NCBI RefSeq assembly: GCF_001680005.1
Contig: NC_033564.1
Coordinates: forward strand, 1,550,001 to 1,614,000
DNA length: 64,000 bases
From: Plasmodium coatneyi
Taxonomy: Eukaryota > Apicomplexa > Aconoidasida > Haemosporida > Plasmodiidae
Direction of reading: 5' to 3'
Part shown: piece by piece, positions 1 through 10,600 of the stretch
How the letters are laid out: each line of letters starts with the position of its first letter
How positions within the stretch are numbered: the first letter of the stretch is position 1
Program-made: the position numbers and the translations under genes
Notes under the pieces: model-generated
Database searches by the model: none
Told to the model about the DNA's origin: nothing
What the model saw: only the letters and a program-made list of their open reading frames with translations

Positions 1-297
1 ATGTCTAAGGAAGGAAGAAAGGAAAGGAGGATCTAAAGAAGCAAGGGGTCTAAGGATGGAAGGGAAGGAAACACTTTTAAGGGAAAAAGTAAAAAGAAAA
101 AAAGAGAAGGAAGGACAATTTTGAGAGTAAAAAAAGGGAGGGAAGTAAGAATGAGGGGTTAAAAGGGAAAGGAAGAGAGAATGGAAGCATGTAGTACACA
201 CACCCATATATTATGTCGTTTATTCCTATATCTACTGCTCATAGGAATGATGTGTGCAGGTTCAGTTATATAGTCCCAATTTCAGTTGTAGTTGTAC
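1..297 (-). repeat. Telomere-related G-rich repeat in the last visible intron of the first kir gene
   Basis: On the + strand positions 1-175 are purine-rich with recurring TAAGGAAGG, GGGTCTAAGG and GGGTTAAAAGGG-like words, a degenerate relative of the plasmodial telomere repeat. The tract lies downstream of the splice donor of the minus-strand kir gene (donor at 296-297), so it is most likely intron sequence between the membrane exon and a cytoplasmic exon outside the window. On the coding strand it is C-rich, the same orientation as in the intron of the kir at 3.1-4.8 kb. Confidence 0.6.
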
Positions 298-1361
298 CTT
301 ATATAAAAGTAAAAGGATTGTTTGTAGTCCCACTGCGACCATGGAGGAAGTAAGGGAAGACGTTGTGGTGGCTTTACTTACGGCTCCGTTTGCTATGGAG
401 GATGCTTTTTGTACTACTTCGGATACTATTCTATTTTGTAGTGATTCTAATTCACACTTCACTTTTGGCACTTCTATCATATCACAATATAGATCGTACT
501 TTTTGTTAAATTCGGTACAATATTCCTTATGCTTGCTTCCAACATCTGCTGCACATTTTGCTCTCACAGCATTACATGCTAAGGAAACATTCTTTAGGTA
601 ACTCGGCCACTTATCCTCACAGTGGGATTGACCATTCCCTAACACTCTCATCACAGTATTATAATCGTAGTAAAAATCGAATACTGCTTTCATATGATTG
701 AAAATATCTTGCTCAGGATAATCACTGCAAGGGAGTCCACATACTCCGCCGTTCTTACAATAATTATTTATACCTCCGCAAATAGAACTCATGTCACTTC
801 CGAAAGTGGCATTCCCCTTTTCACTCTTAGATAATTTTTCTCCTATCCAATAATAGAGAAAATGATAAGGTTCACTTTTGGATGGTGTCTTCTCTGTTCC
901 GTATATTTTGTCTATATATGCCATTGCTTTTTTAATTTGTTCCTTATCATTACTAAGTTTACTCTTTCCATCTATAACTGTCCCTATTCCTGTTTTGCAT
1001 GAATCTTTACATTCTTCTGTGCTATCTTTGAATCTATTATAAAATTCTATATATGAAGGGAAACTCTCCTTCCTTGACGGCTACAAATATATTGTTCGGT
1101 AGAAAAATGGAATATATATGTAAGTGTGTAAGTTTTTCTATATATATGTATTTTCCCCCCTTTTCGTATTTTTTTCGATTTTATTATATTATATTGTACA
1201 CAGTGAATATTTATATATACGCTTCCCCCCTTTTATGTGTTCTTTTGGAGGGGGAAAAAAAAAAGGGGAAAGAAAAGAAAGGAAGGAAAGGTTTCCTTCT
1301 TTCCCCTTCCCTCCTCCTTAGACACCTTCCTTTCCTCATTCCTTACATCTACTCCTGCCAT
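298..1361 (-). CDS. KIR-like variant antigen, partial (cytoplasmic exon outside the window)
   Basis: Inferred exons: 1347-1361 (5 codons, MAGVD, donor GTAAGG) and 1080-298 (261 codons, acceptor TTTGTAG). The main exon opens PSRKESFPSYIEFYNRF, has paired cysteines and the family core FLYYWIG (about residue 75), then a second cysteine cluster. It ends in a hydrophobic span, LQTILLLLYK, at a GTACAAC donor. The layout is that of the knowlesi interspersed repeat (kir) family: ectodomain, one membrane span, then an intracellular tail on the next exon. That tail exon would lie before position 1. The core motif here lacks the first cysteine seen in the paralogues (YHFLYYW rather than C-x-x-[FY]-Y). 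No stop or frameshift is seen in the main exon. Expected at the infected red-cell surface by family; no PEXEL-type motif was obvious. The microexon is inferred from splice phase. Confidence 0.8.
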
Positions 1362-3067
1362 GGTTAATATATATGTGTTTATAATAAACTTATTCTGGAA
1401 GTTGTTAATACATACAAAAGGAGGGGGAAATACAAATGTTGTACTTGTTCGATAGGGATTATTGATAAATATGGAATTGTTACTATGTGAATATTACACA
1501 TTCCTTCTAATTTCTCGAATAGTGCTAGCACACATTACATACATTCATATGTGTACGTATAGGTCAAATCATTATATATCTATATATATGTATACATATA
1601 TACCTATATATATGCCTATATACATATATAGGCATATATATAAACAAATATGTAGGAATGACAAAATGGAAGAGGCAAAAAAGTGAAGTGAAAAAAGGAG
1701 TCAAAAAAAGGGGTAGAAAGAAAGCAAAAAAAAAAGAGGAGAGGGAAAAAAAGAATCTTTAACTTTTTCTATATTTCTTTATTCATTATATTATATATTA
1801 CTGAACTGTAAATGATTGTTTCGAAGAACATTATATTACTATTTATGTGTTCCTACTTCTGTTTATATAGGAGTATAATTTTCTCCTTTTGGGTGGGAAA
1901 ATTTCTGCTTGCATACTTTTCACTTGTGCGCAATTGTTATTAGGAATTGTTAAATAAGAATTGTTCACATATACATGTATAATAGAGATCATATATGTGC
2001 AATATCCTTCTCCCCTTATACATTGTGCACATATGTATCCATATGTAATAGGTAGCGACTTTGAACTCAGGGAATATATGGAATAAATGAACATGTTAAA
2101 TTAAAAACAAATAGGTGAGTGTTATTTGTGTGAAGAAAAGAAAAATATTCACACATACATTCCTTATATAATAACATTTTTTTACACTATACCTACCACT
2201 CCCCTCCTCCATTTTTCTATTCAGGACTTGTCAGTAGTAATAAAAGTTTCTTCTCCTCCTTTTTTCTTTTCTTTTCTTTACAGAAAACAACCTTTTTTTT
2301 TTTTCTTTTTTCCTATAATAATGATATACAAACAGTTCATCCATATGGAGAAGATGTGCACACCATATTATGTACACCAGATTCATTTGAGCTGCATTTC
2401 TCCTCCCCTCTTCTTTGGGGTGCACATTATATATTTTTTGCACATGTTAATGGGTACACCTCACGTCTTCCTTTTTTGTCTTTCTCCTTATAATTTATAT
2501 ACAATTTGAAATGGTTCAGGAATAAAAGTAGGGTTTAAAATGGTTTGGAGGGTTTAGGGTTTAAGGGAAGATGTTAGAATGGTTTAGAAGAGTTTAGGGT
2601 TCAAGAAGTGTTAAAATGGTTTAGAAGGGTTTAAGGTGAGAGTTAAAATGGCTTAAAAAGGTTCAAAGGAGGTGTGGAAAGATAACTCAAAAGAGTTTCA
2701 CTTCCTCTTCCTTCTTTCCTTCCTTCTCTGTTCAATTATGTGACTTCCCCTTTGGGGGCTTCATTTCTTCGTCTCCGTTCTTACGTTAATTATATATGTG
2801 TACATATATAATGATTTTGGTTACGTACATATCATATGTATGCACAATCTGTTTTCGGTTACTTCTGGAAGAAATTAGATGTGTAATGTGTGTAGTGTTC
2901 ACATAGGAAAAAATTCCATACACTTACAATCCAATCATACAAAAAATCAAACAGGCGAAAAATTTTGCACATACAACACTTCTTATACACAATTGTGTGA
3001 AGAATAACACAACAACCACCTTCTTTTTTAAAAGTAGAATATATATACAAAGAAGTGTACCTAGAAA
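1362..3067. other. Intergenic region between divergent kir genes
   Basis: No convincing gene. It is AT-rich with an ATATAT/ATACAT microsatellite (about 1525-1650), poly-A and poly-T tracts, and a telomere-like tract (listed separately). It must contain the 5' regions of the kir genes on either side. Short open frames here are low-complexity translations. Confidence 0.7.
2515..2690. repeat. Degenerate interstitial telomere-like repeat, G-rich on + strand
   Basis: Repeated GGGTTTAAAATGG, GGGTTTAGGGTTTAAGGG, GTTTAGAAG and GGGTTCAAG words over about 175 bp. GGGTTTA/GGGTTCA is the telomere unit of Plasmodium, so this is an internal degenerate copy. It lies between the divergent kir genes at 0.3-1.4 and 3.1-4.8 kb. 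Confidence 0.75.
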
Positions 3068-4760
3068 ATGTCATCAACGGTAAGGGAAATAATATTGAGG
3101 GTTGCTTCTTTCTATGTAACATAGATAATTATGTAGTGCTCTTGTAATATTTCATATATATGTGTAATGCATAATAATAATAAGGAGGAGGAGGAGGAAG
3201 AGTGTGTGGGAAATACATATATGTGGAGTTCCATATGCTTATATATACTTCCATATATATATGTAATACATGTCATTCCCCCTCCTTCCACACTTCCTCC
3301 CTTTGACAACTATATATTTACAGACTCCACCTGCACAACGGTTAAGTTCATATTCTACGTTCTATAAGCCCTTCAATGAGGGTAGTACGGATACCTGTAA
3401 GGACACTAATAGCAGTACTCAACAGTTAAGCGATAAATTAAGTAGCAGCTTCCAAGATTGTACGAAAATTACTGGTGATGCTGAAAAAATCACGAAAGCT
3501 TACTGTTCCGCATGTCAATGGAATAAAGACCTGTACCACAAGAAGGAACCCTGTTATTTGTTCTACTACTGGTTAGGACATACATACTGGGAAGATTTAA
3601 ATGGTCATGAACTGTCAGAACTCTTGAATGAAATTTACAGTACGCTGGGAACTGCTGCCAATGGAAAGAAATGTGATGTTCAATATGAAAACATTGACGA
3701 AGACCTCTTCAAGCACATGAAAAGAGTTTTCGAGTATTACTACGAACATGGAACCATAAATAGAGGGCTACTGAATAGTTGGCCCAAGTGTAACGAAGAG
3801 TGGTCGAATTACGTAGACGGAGTTTCCTTAGCATGTGAAGCTGTAAGAACAAATTGCCCAGAAGGAACCAAGGAGGAAAAGTCGCATTGTAAGGACTTTA
3901 ATAATAATTACAGGGTATATTGTAATATAGTGCAAGCCTTAGACTTTTACTGTACAAAAAAAACTAACTTAGAATCTGATTTGGAAGCTGCACGAACTAC
4001 ACTTACGGAATGTTCCTCCGCTAAGGGGGAATTGCAGACCACCCTTTCCAACACAACCCCTACTACTACGACGGCTCTTTCTTCCATCTTCGTTACATTA
4101 GCAGCGACGGCTTTTCCCTTCCTACTATATAAAGTAAGTAATAGTACCAAATAAAAAAAAAAAGAACTAATGTATTAACCGTATAACTAATATACACCAC
4201 TAACAACCTTCCCTCCTTAGACCATCCTTTCTTTCCTTCCTCCTCCTTAGACCCATTACTTTCCTTCCTTTTACCCCTAACAATAATTCCTTCCTTCCTC
4301 CAACTTCGACCCTCCCTTTCCTTCCCTTCCTTAGACCCTCCTTTCCCTAAACCCTGAACCCTGACCTCTTTTCCTTTCCTTAGGTCCCTAACAACCTTCC
4401 TTTCACCTACCACCCACCTAACAACCCACCTACCACCCACCTAACAACCCACCTACCACCCACCTAACAAACTTCCTTCCTCTCCTTCAGTATAAACCAT
4501 GGTCTTCTTGGTTTGGTAACCATTCTAATGGAAGCAGCAATAGAAGAATGAGAATATCCAGCAGGAATGAATTCGACACATTAACGGAATCTTCCACAAC
4601 GGATTCCATAATGAACTCCACAACAGCGGATGATTCTACCACACTGCGTTCTGTTCCATACACAATATCGTCTACCCAAGGGCAGCCAACCAGAGAAAGG
4701 GAAAGAAGAGTAAATAATAACGCGGGGGGTCGCGGGAATGTAGGTTATCAAAACATGTAA
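3068..4760 (+). CDS. KIR-like variant antigen, complete three-exon gene
   Basis: Inferred exons: 3068-3079 (MSST), 3324-4133 (270 codons) and 4491-4760 (90 codons including stop), all joined in phase 0 with GT/AG ends; total about 363 residues. Exon 2 opens TPPAQRLSSYSTFYK and holds the core CYLFYYWLG, several paired cysteines and a C-terminal span (SIFVTLAATAFPFLLYK) preceded by a Thr-rich stalk. Exon 3 opens YKPWSSWFGNHS, then has an S/T/D-rich stretch (TLTESSTTDS) and ends basic, RGNVGYQNM. Seen: intact frames and consensus splice sites. Known of the family: membrane-anchored variant proteins of infected erythrocytes. The second intron (4134-4490) is filled with telomere-related C-rich repeats. 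No break is seen; probably functional. Confidence 0.88.
4195..4490 (+). repeat. C-rich telomere-related repeat with a 23-bp tandem unit inside a kir intron
   Basis: Repeated CCTTCCTTAGACC, CCCTAAACCCTGAACCCTGACC and CTAACAACC words fill the intron. From 4406 to 4470 a 23-bp unit (CCTACCACCCACCTAACAAC plus CCA) is present in about 2.8 copies. The same vocabulary recurs at 9360-9600 next to the large telomere-like array, so the intron filler and the intergenic array are related. Confidence 0.75.
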
Positions 4761-5908
4761 TGTAACACTTCGTAATGTAAGTTACGGTCGCATGTGGAAC
4801 TGGATTCGAAAGGGAATGTGTTTCCTTCCTCCTCAAAATTATAATGACCTGCTGTTAATACAATAGAAAAAATACATTGACTTTTTCTTGTGTTGTCCTT
4901 TTTTTTTTTTTTTTTTTCCTTCGTTTTCTTTCTTCATTTCTTCTTTTTTTCTTTTCCATTGTACTATTGTGTTAACGTCAATGTGTAATAAACTTAGGTT
5001 AAAAAAAAAGTTCTTTCATTCTAATCTCACTTGTTTGCCACTTATTTTACTTAATATTTGAAGTGTTGATTCATTCTTCCTTTAGAAGTTCTTATTTTTG
5101 TAATTTTCTCTATTTTAACATAATAATTTTTCTTTCTTCCTTCTTAAAATACATAAATACCCTTTGTGAAAAGGTCAATATAATTTTTTTTTCTTTCCTT
5201 CCCTATGCGAGTGTGAATTGTGTGCAGCCCGTGTCAGCTTGTCCTTCCCTTTTTTTTTTATTAGGCCACTTTTTTTTTTTTTTTTGGACAATTTTTTCTG
5301 TGTGACAAATTTGTATTAGGGCAATTTTTTTTGTGTAACAAAATTTATATTAGGGCATCCTTTTTTTGACATTTCTTTTTCTATGACAAATTTATATTAA
5401 GGCATTTTTTTTTGGACATTTTTTTCTCTGTGATAAATTTATTTTAAGGCATTTTTCTTTAACAATTTTTTGGACAATTTTGCCTGTAACACGTTTTTTG
5501 TGACAAATTTATATTAGGGCATTCTTCTTTTTTTGTGCAATTTTTTCTCTGTGTGACAAAATAAATGAACATTTTTTAATTCCTCACTGGAAGAAATTTA
5601 CCAAACAAGTCAAAATGAAGGGAAAATTTTTTTTTCGGCTTATATTAATTACAGATGAGAGTAAACAATTTAATACACAAAACGAAAAAAAAAAAGAGGG
5701 TGAAAGAAAAATTAAGAAAGAAAAAAAAAAAAAAGGTAAAATGTCATTTTGCTTTTTATGTTGTATAAACTGAGCAGCCATTATTTATGTTTTTTTCAGG
5801 GGAGGGGCAGGGACATTAGACGTTCCCATCCTTCCCTTCCAGGTGTTACATGCGCTGGTAACTAAATTTTTTTTGCCTCCGTTATTGTTGTTGTTTCTGT
5901 TCCTTACT
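4761..5908. other. Spacer between convergent kir genes
   Basis: It contains the 3' ends of the kir at 3.1-4.8 kb (+) and of the kir region at 5.9-8.2 kb (-). It is T-rich on the + strand (18 T near 4900) and includes the repeat at about 5255-5560. No supported gene. Confidence 0.7.
5255..5560. repeat. Degenerate tandem repeat, about 45-60 bp unit (poly-T plus GACAAATTTATATTAGGGCA)
   Basis: A module of a T run, GGACA or an equivalent, TTTTTTCTGTGTGACAAA, then TTTATATTAGGGCA recurs about five or six times with drift. It includes an AGGGCA word after each TTTATATT. It sits between two converging kir genes. Confidence 0.7.
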
Positions 5909-8217
5909 TTATCTTCTTCTGCTGCTGGTGGACGTCCGTGTGGCAGTAGTATATGGAATAGAATATACTGTAGAATCGTCGTCTGTTGATGTGGAATCCA
6001 ATGTAGACTCTGCTGCTAGCATGTCGTCAAAGTTGTGCTGGATTTTTGATCTCTTTTTTCTTCTGCTCCTTCCTCCTTTGTTGTTCCCGCTTATAAAATT
6101 ATTGCGTATCCAGTGAAGTAGGGAGGTATACTAAAATAAGAGAAGAGAAGGAAAGAAAACAGAAGGGAATATAAACATCAGAGTGCATGAAATGGAAAGA
6201 ATAAGTATTTTATGCATACACAGCACAATTTATTCTATATTTATTACTCATATAGAAAGAATATTTTATCAGTTATGTTGTTATTATATTATTTACAGTT
6301 GCTATTATTATTACTTTATATAAAAGGAAGGAAGCAGCTAGTGCAATTCCACCTATGGAAAAGATGGATGATATGGCGGCGGTAGTGCCGCCAGATGAGG
6401 TTCCGTCCCCTATGGGTATTGGTTTTAACGTAGTTTCGAGTTTTGGCGCTACAAAAACAGCCTTGTGCTTTTCGACTGGATCCTTTGCTACATTTCCTGT
6501 AGTGCACTGCAATACCTGCAGTTTGTCCCCGTTACACTTCTCTTTATTTTCGTTTCTATTGAACCAGGTACAATATAAACCACTAACATTACTCTTATCT
6601 TGACAATGTCTACTTACAGTGGAACATGCTTTCTTTATATTACCCAGATGCTCCCCATACTTACTATCACAATCTTCCTTATCATTCCCTAACTGCGTTA
6701 GTAAGGTTGAATAGTCCGTAACGTACTCATATACTGTTTTCCTTTGGTCGAATTGTTCTTTGTTAATATTAGGGCATATATTTGTACATTTATTATCAAC
6801 ATGGAACTCCTTCAATTCCTCGTAGATTGTGTTCATAGCATCTGAGAATAAATTACTATTTACTAAATATTTAGATAATATATGTCCTATCCAGTAGTAT
6901 ATCTCATGACAAGGTTTATTATCAGATGGATTGTCCTCTCTTTCCTTCGATGCATAACACAGCGCTCCTATGAGGTCATCAGTATGAGGTTGAATACCTG
7001 TATATTGGTTTAATTTAGTTTTGAAATTGCTCTCTACTGTATCCACATAATCAACTATATTAATACGTGCACAATGCCAACTTTTTTGTCCTGCGTACTT
7101 GCTGTATAAATTCCTCCTTGAAGGGAATAGAGCCAAAAGTGGATCCTATGAACGGAATTAGCAATATATATATATTCACATATAACCTCTTTCCCCTCTC
7201 TTTTTTCAAATTAATTGCACGCGATAATATGGCATGGAATAAAATATTATATGTGTATACACAAACATATTAATTCACCCATTATGAGTAGAAAATAACG
7301 GTCTGTATTTTTCCTTTGCACCCTTACCTCAAAGGTGCTAGAAGAAAGAGTAAGAGAAGGAAGAGGAAGTTCCTGGGAGTCCTCCCTATCCAGAACAACC
7401 TTCTGAAGGGTTATAACATCTGGGGATGTTCCCTTGCATGTCAGTGCTCGCAATTTGTCCGTATCACAGTAATTTCCCCCTCCATTATTTTTCTCATTTT
7501 CCCCATTAAACCATTCACAATATTGATCATTATTATTATTCCCAGTCTGACAATATGTATTTATAGCTTCACACGCTTCAGTAATTTTATCCCGGTACTC
7601 CTCCCACTCTGTCCCACAATACGGGTCACCACTATCTAAATATTGTTCTATAGTGTTATAATCATGATAAAAGTTGAATACTTTTTTTCTATTTTCGAAT
7701 TTGTCTTTGTCAACATCCTCGTATTTAACTTCACACCTATTTCCATCGGGAACACTGTTTAGCGCTCCGTAAATAGCTTCAAGTATGCTCAATAATTTAT
7801 TCGGACGTACATTCTCGGAGACTTGCTCCCCTACCCAATGATAGAAAAAACGACAAGGTGTATCATCCTTTCTGTTCTTACTCTTCATCGTACACGCTGT
7901 ACAGTGAGCACCCATGATATTCCCCGCTAAAGTAAAAAGGACAGGTGAATGCTCTTTTAAATTATTCCCTAATGTACTCTTCACTTTATCGGCCCCGCTA
8001 ATAATAGGGTTACATGCTCCCCAAGTAGCCCCATCAAACCTATCATAGAATTCGGTCTTGGAAGGTAATTTATCCAAATCGGGCACCTACAGATGTAATT
8101 TAAAGGAATATACATATGTATTTGCACATTTTAATTTCATTGCGCACACAATATTATGTGCACACAGATGTATCCTTATTATAAGCGTGAAAGAATAATA
8201 CATATTACCTTTGCCAT
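5909..8217 (-). CDS. KIR-like variant antigen, best read as one four-exon gene with two ectodomains
   Basis: Inferred exons on the minus strand: 8217-8209 (MAK), 8086-7328 (253 codons), 7145-6315 (277 codons) and 6130-5909 (74 codons with stop); about 606 residues, all joints phase 0. The first large exon has the KIR core CRFFYHWVG and its cysteine clusters but no membrane span, and stops at a GAG/GTAAGG donor. The next large exon opens DPLLALFPSRRNLYSKY, has a second core (CHEIYYWIG) and ends with the span IALAASFLLYK. The last exon opens YTSLLHWIRNN, is S/T/D-rich and ends TSTSSRRR. The alternative is two genes: an upstream one lacking a membrane exon and a downstream one with its own microexon (a possible MPYYR at 7235-7221, donor GTGCAA). 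Only 182 bp separate the halves, little room for a gene end plus a promoter, so the fused reading is preferred. Confidence 0.72.
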
Positions 8218-8482
8218 TGTTCATGTAAGTAATTTGTATATGTAATAAATTTATATTAAAAATTTTCAACGTATATAATAAATATGTAAAAATTTTGGCT
8301 TATTCTATGCTCCCCAATGTTAAATTTTTATTCCCAGGTAATGCATACTCCTTCATTCCTCAATAATAATAATATATCATACACATGTACCAAATGTTTA
8401 TATGTATACAGTTAATGCAAAAGTAGGAGTAAATGTGCTGTAACAGCAATATAAGAAATAGTATGGAGTGAAATATTTGGTG

Positions 8483-9240
8483 TACATTATTAAATTATGC
8501 TTTTTTATTATTAACGGACCTAATTGAAAAATGTTAACAAATAATATATAATTTAAAAAAAAAAGAGTACTTATCTTCCCCTTTCCTTTAAATGTGTACA
8601 TTCATTTATATGCTCAGTGAAAAAAGTGTGTGTACTTCACAATACAATTTCACTCTCAATACCAAATATAATACAAGTATATAGAGAGAAAAAAGAAGAA
8701 GAAGGGGAGTACAGCATAATGCAGAAAGATATATATATATATATGCTCACATATTCTTGTGTTCAATCTGTGTATATATCTGTATTATTATATTTTTGTG
8801 CATTATATTTCTTTGCGTGCACACATTCTGTGTACATTGTGTACGTTGTGTATATGTTCGTTCGGGAATATTTTATAATTATTATTATTTACAAATTTTC
8901 TTTTATTCTGTATTATATGCACACCTTTTTTGTTGACCAAAAATTTTAATATGTACATTTAATTTATGTTCTATTAATATTAAGGAAGCTAATTGAGTAC
9001 TATTAACAGATACTGTATAATTCAAACAAAAAAAGAGTATATTCCTTCCTGTAATGTGCACACTACATTTATAGTTAGTAGAAAATATGTATTCACAATA
9101 AAAGTATATCGAGAGAAAAAAGAAAAAAAGAAGAAGGGGAATACAGCATAATGCACAAAAAAAGATATATATATATAAATATATTATGTACTCATATTAT
9201 GCTCACATATTCCCTGTTCACATATTTTTTTGTGCTCAAA
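8483..9240. repeat. Imperfect tandem duplication, about 460-bp unit
   Basis: The block beginning near 8483 (TGTACATTATTAAATTATG, then AATTTAAAAAAAAAAGAGTA, GAGAGAAAAAAGAAGAAG, GGGGAGTACAGCATAATGCA, GCTCACATATTC) is repeated from about 8949 with the same word order (ATGTACATTTAATTTATG, AAAAAAAGAGTATATTCC, GAGAGAAAAAAGAAAAAAAG, GGGGAATACAGCATAATGCA, GCTCACATATTCCC). The copies differ by small indels and microsatellite length. The block lies in the 5' region of the minus-strand kir that starts at 8217. Confidence 0.7.
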
Positions 9241-9359
9241 AGAGAGAGTGAAAATTGTGTTTCTGTCAGTGTGCACGCACACATTCCTCTTATAGCAGCA
9301 CATTCCCCTTGTAGTAGTAGTTTCTTGTGGAAGGAAAGCAGTTCCTTCCTCCTTCCTTT

Positions 9360-9600
9360 TTTAGATCCCCTTTGCTCCTTCCTGCATAGACCCACCTTCC
9401 TTCCCTTCCTTCCTTCATTAGACTCCTTCGACTCCGTTCCTTAGATCCCTTCCTTCCTTCCACCAACAACCCCTAACACAAACTCCTTTTCATCTTCGAC
9501 TCAACAAACAACTTACCCTCAATCACCCTAACAACCCACCTACCATCCCTAAAACAACCATCCTCCTTCCTTATATTCTGAACACCTAAAACGTAAACCG
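9360..9600. repeat. C-rich telomere-associated repeat (TTAGACC / CTAACAACC words)
   Basis: Repeated CCTTCCTT, TTAGATCCC, TTAGACTCC, CCTAACAACCCACCTACC words, the same vocabulary as the kir intron at 4195-4490. It runs directly into the telomere-like array. Confidence 0.7.
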
Positions 9601-10600
9601 TGAACCGTAACCCTGAATCATGAATCCTGAATCCTAAACCTAAAACCCTAAGCCCTAAACCGTTAACCGTGAAATCGTAAACCTTAAAACGGTGAAATAC
9701 TAAAATGTAAACCCTGATATCCTAAACCGTAAATCCCAAAATCCTAAATATTAAACCCTCAACCCTAAAACCTGAACCCTGAACCCTAAAACATTAAACC
9801 AGAAACTTAAACCCTAAACACTAAAACCTAAAATCTAAACCCTTAACACTAAACCCTAAAACCTAAACCTTGAACCCCTAAAGCCGAAAGCCTAAACCCT
9901 AAAACCTAAACCCAAAAATCCTAAACCCTGAACCCTAAACCCTAAACCATAAAATCTAAACCCTAAACTCTAACCCCTGAACCCTAAACCTAAAGCCCAA
10001 AACCTAAACACTGAACCCTAAACCGCCAACCCTGAACCGTAAACCCCCAACCCTGAACTGTAAACCCCCAAACCTGAACCCTAAACCCCCAAACCTTAAC
10101 CCTAAACCCCCAAACCTTAACCCTAAACCCCCAACCCTGAACTCTAAACCCCCAACCCTGAACCCTAACCCCCAACCCTCAACTCTAAACCCTCAACCCT
10201 CAACTCTAAACTCTCAACCCTAGGCCGTGAACCCTGAACCCTAATCCGTGAACCCTAAACCCTAATCCGTGAACCCTAAACCCTAATCCGTGAACCCTAA
10301 ACCCTAAACCCTGATCCCTAAACACTGAATCCTAAACCCTGATCACTAATCTCTGAATCCTAAACCCTGATCACTAATCTCTGAATCCTAAACCCTTACC
10401 GCTAAACCCTGAACTCTAGGCACTTAACCTTAAACCCTGAAGGCTAAGCGCATAACCCGAAAGCCTGAACCCTGAAAACTTATCACTGAACCCTAAAGCC
10501 TGAACCCTGAAAACTTATCACTGAACCCTAAAGCCTGAACCCTAAGCCGTGAAACCCTAAAAGGCTAAAACACTAAACCTACTTAAAGCTAAAGCTATAA
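9595..10600. repeat. Interstitial telomere-like array (CCCTAAA / CCCTGAA heptamers), about 1 kb
   Basis: About 140 heptamers of degenerate AACCCTAAACCCTGAACC type, C-rich on the + strand. The middle shows higher-order periods that are multiples of seven: a 21-bp unit at about 10020-10200 (AACCCTGAACCCTAAACCCC type) and at 10229-10300 (GTGAACCCTAAACCCTAATCC), a 28-bp duplication near 10325-10395 (TGATCACTAATCTCTGAATC plus TAAACCC) and a 35-bp duplication near 10463-10540. It is internal, because genes lie on both sides. Confidence 0.92.

Noticed and set aside
254..601. Plus-strand open frame over the first kir
   Set aside because: Antisense of the KIR ectodomain exon.
7146..7327. Separate kir start (possible MPYYR microexon at 7221-7235)
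   Set aside because: The donor GTGCAA is weak, and the adjacent exons join directly in phase; kept only as an alternative.
9990..10175. Minus-strand open frame coding WGFRVQG-type heptapeptide repeats
   Set aside because: It is only the translation of the 21-bp telomere-like higher-order repeat; no start context, splice site or domain.
9595..10600. Telomere-like array as a chromosome end
   Set aside because: Genes continue on both sides and heptamers are degenerate, so it is interstitial.
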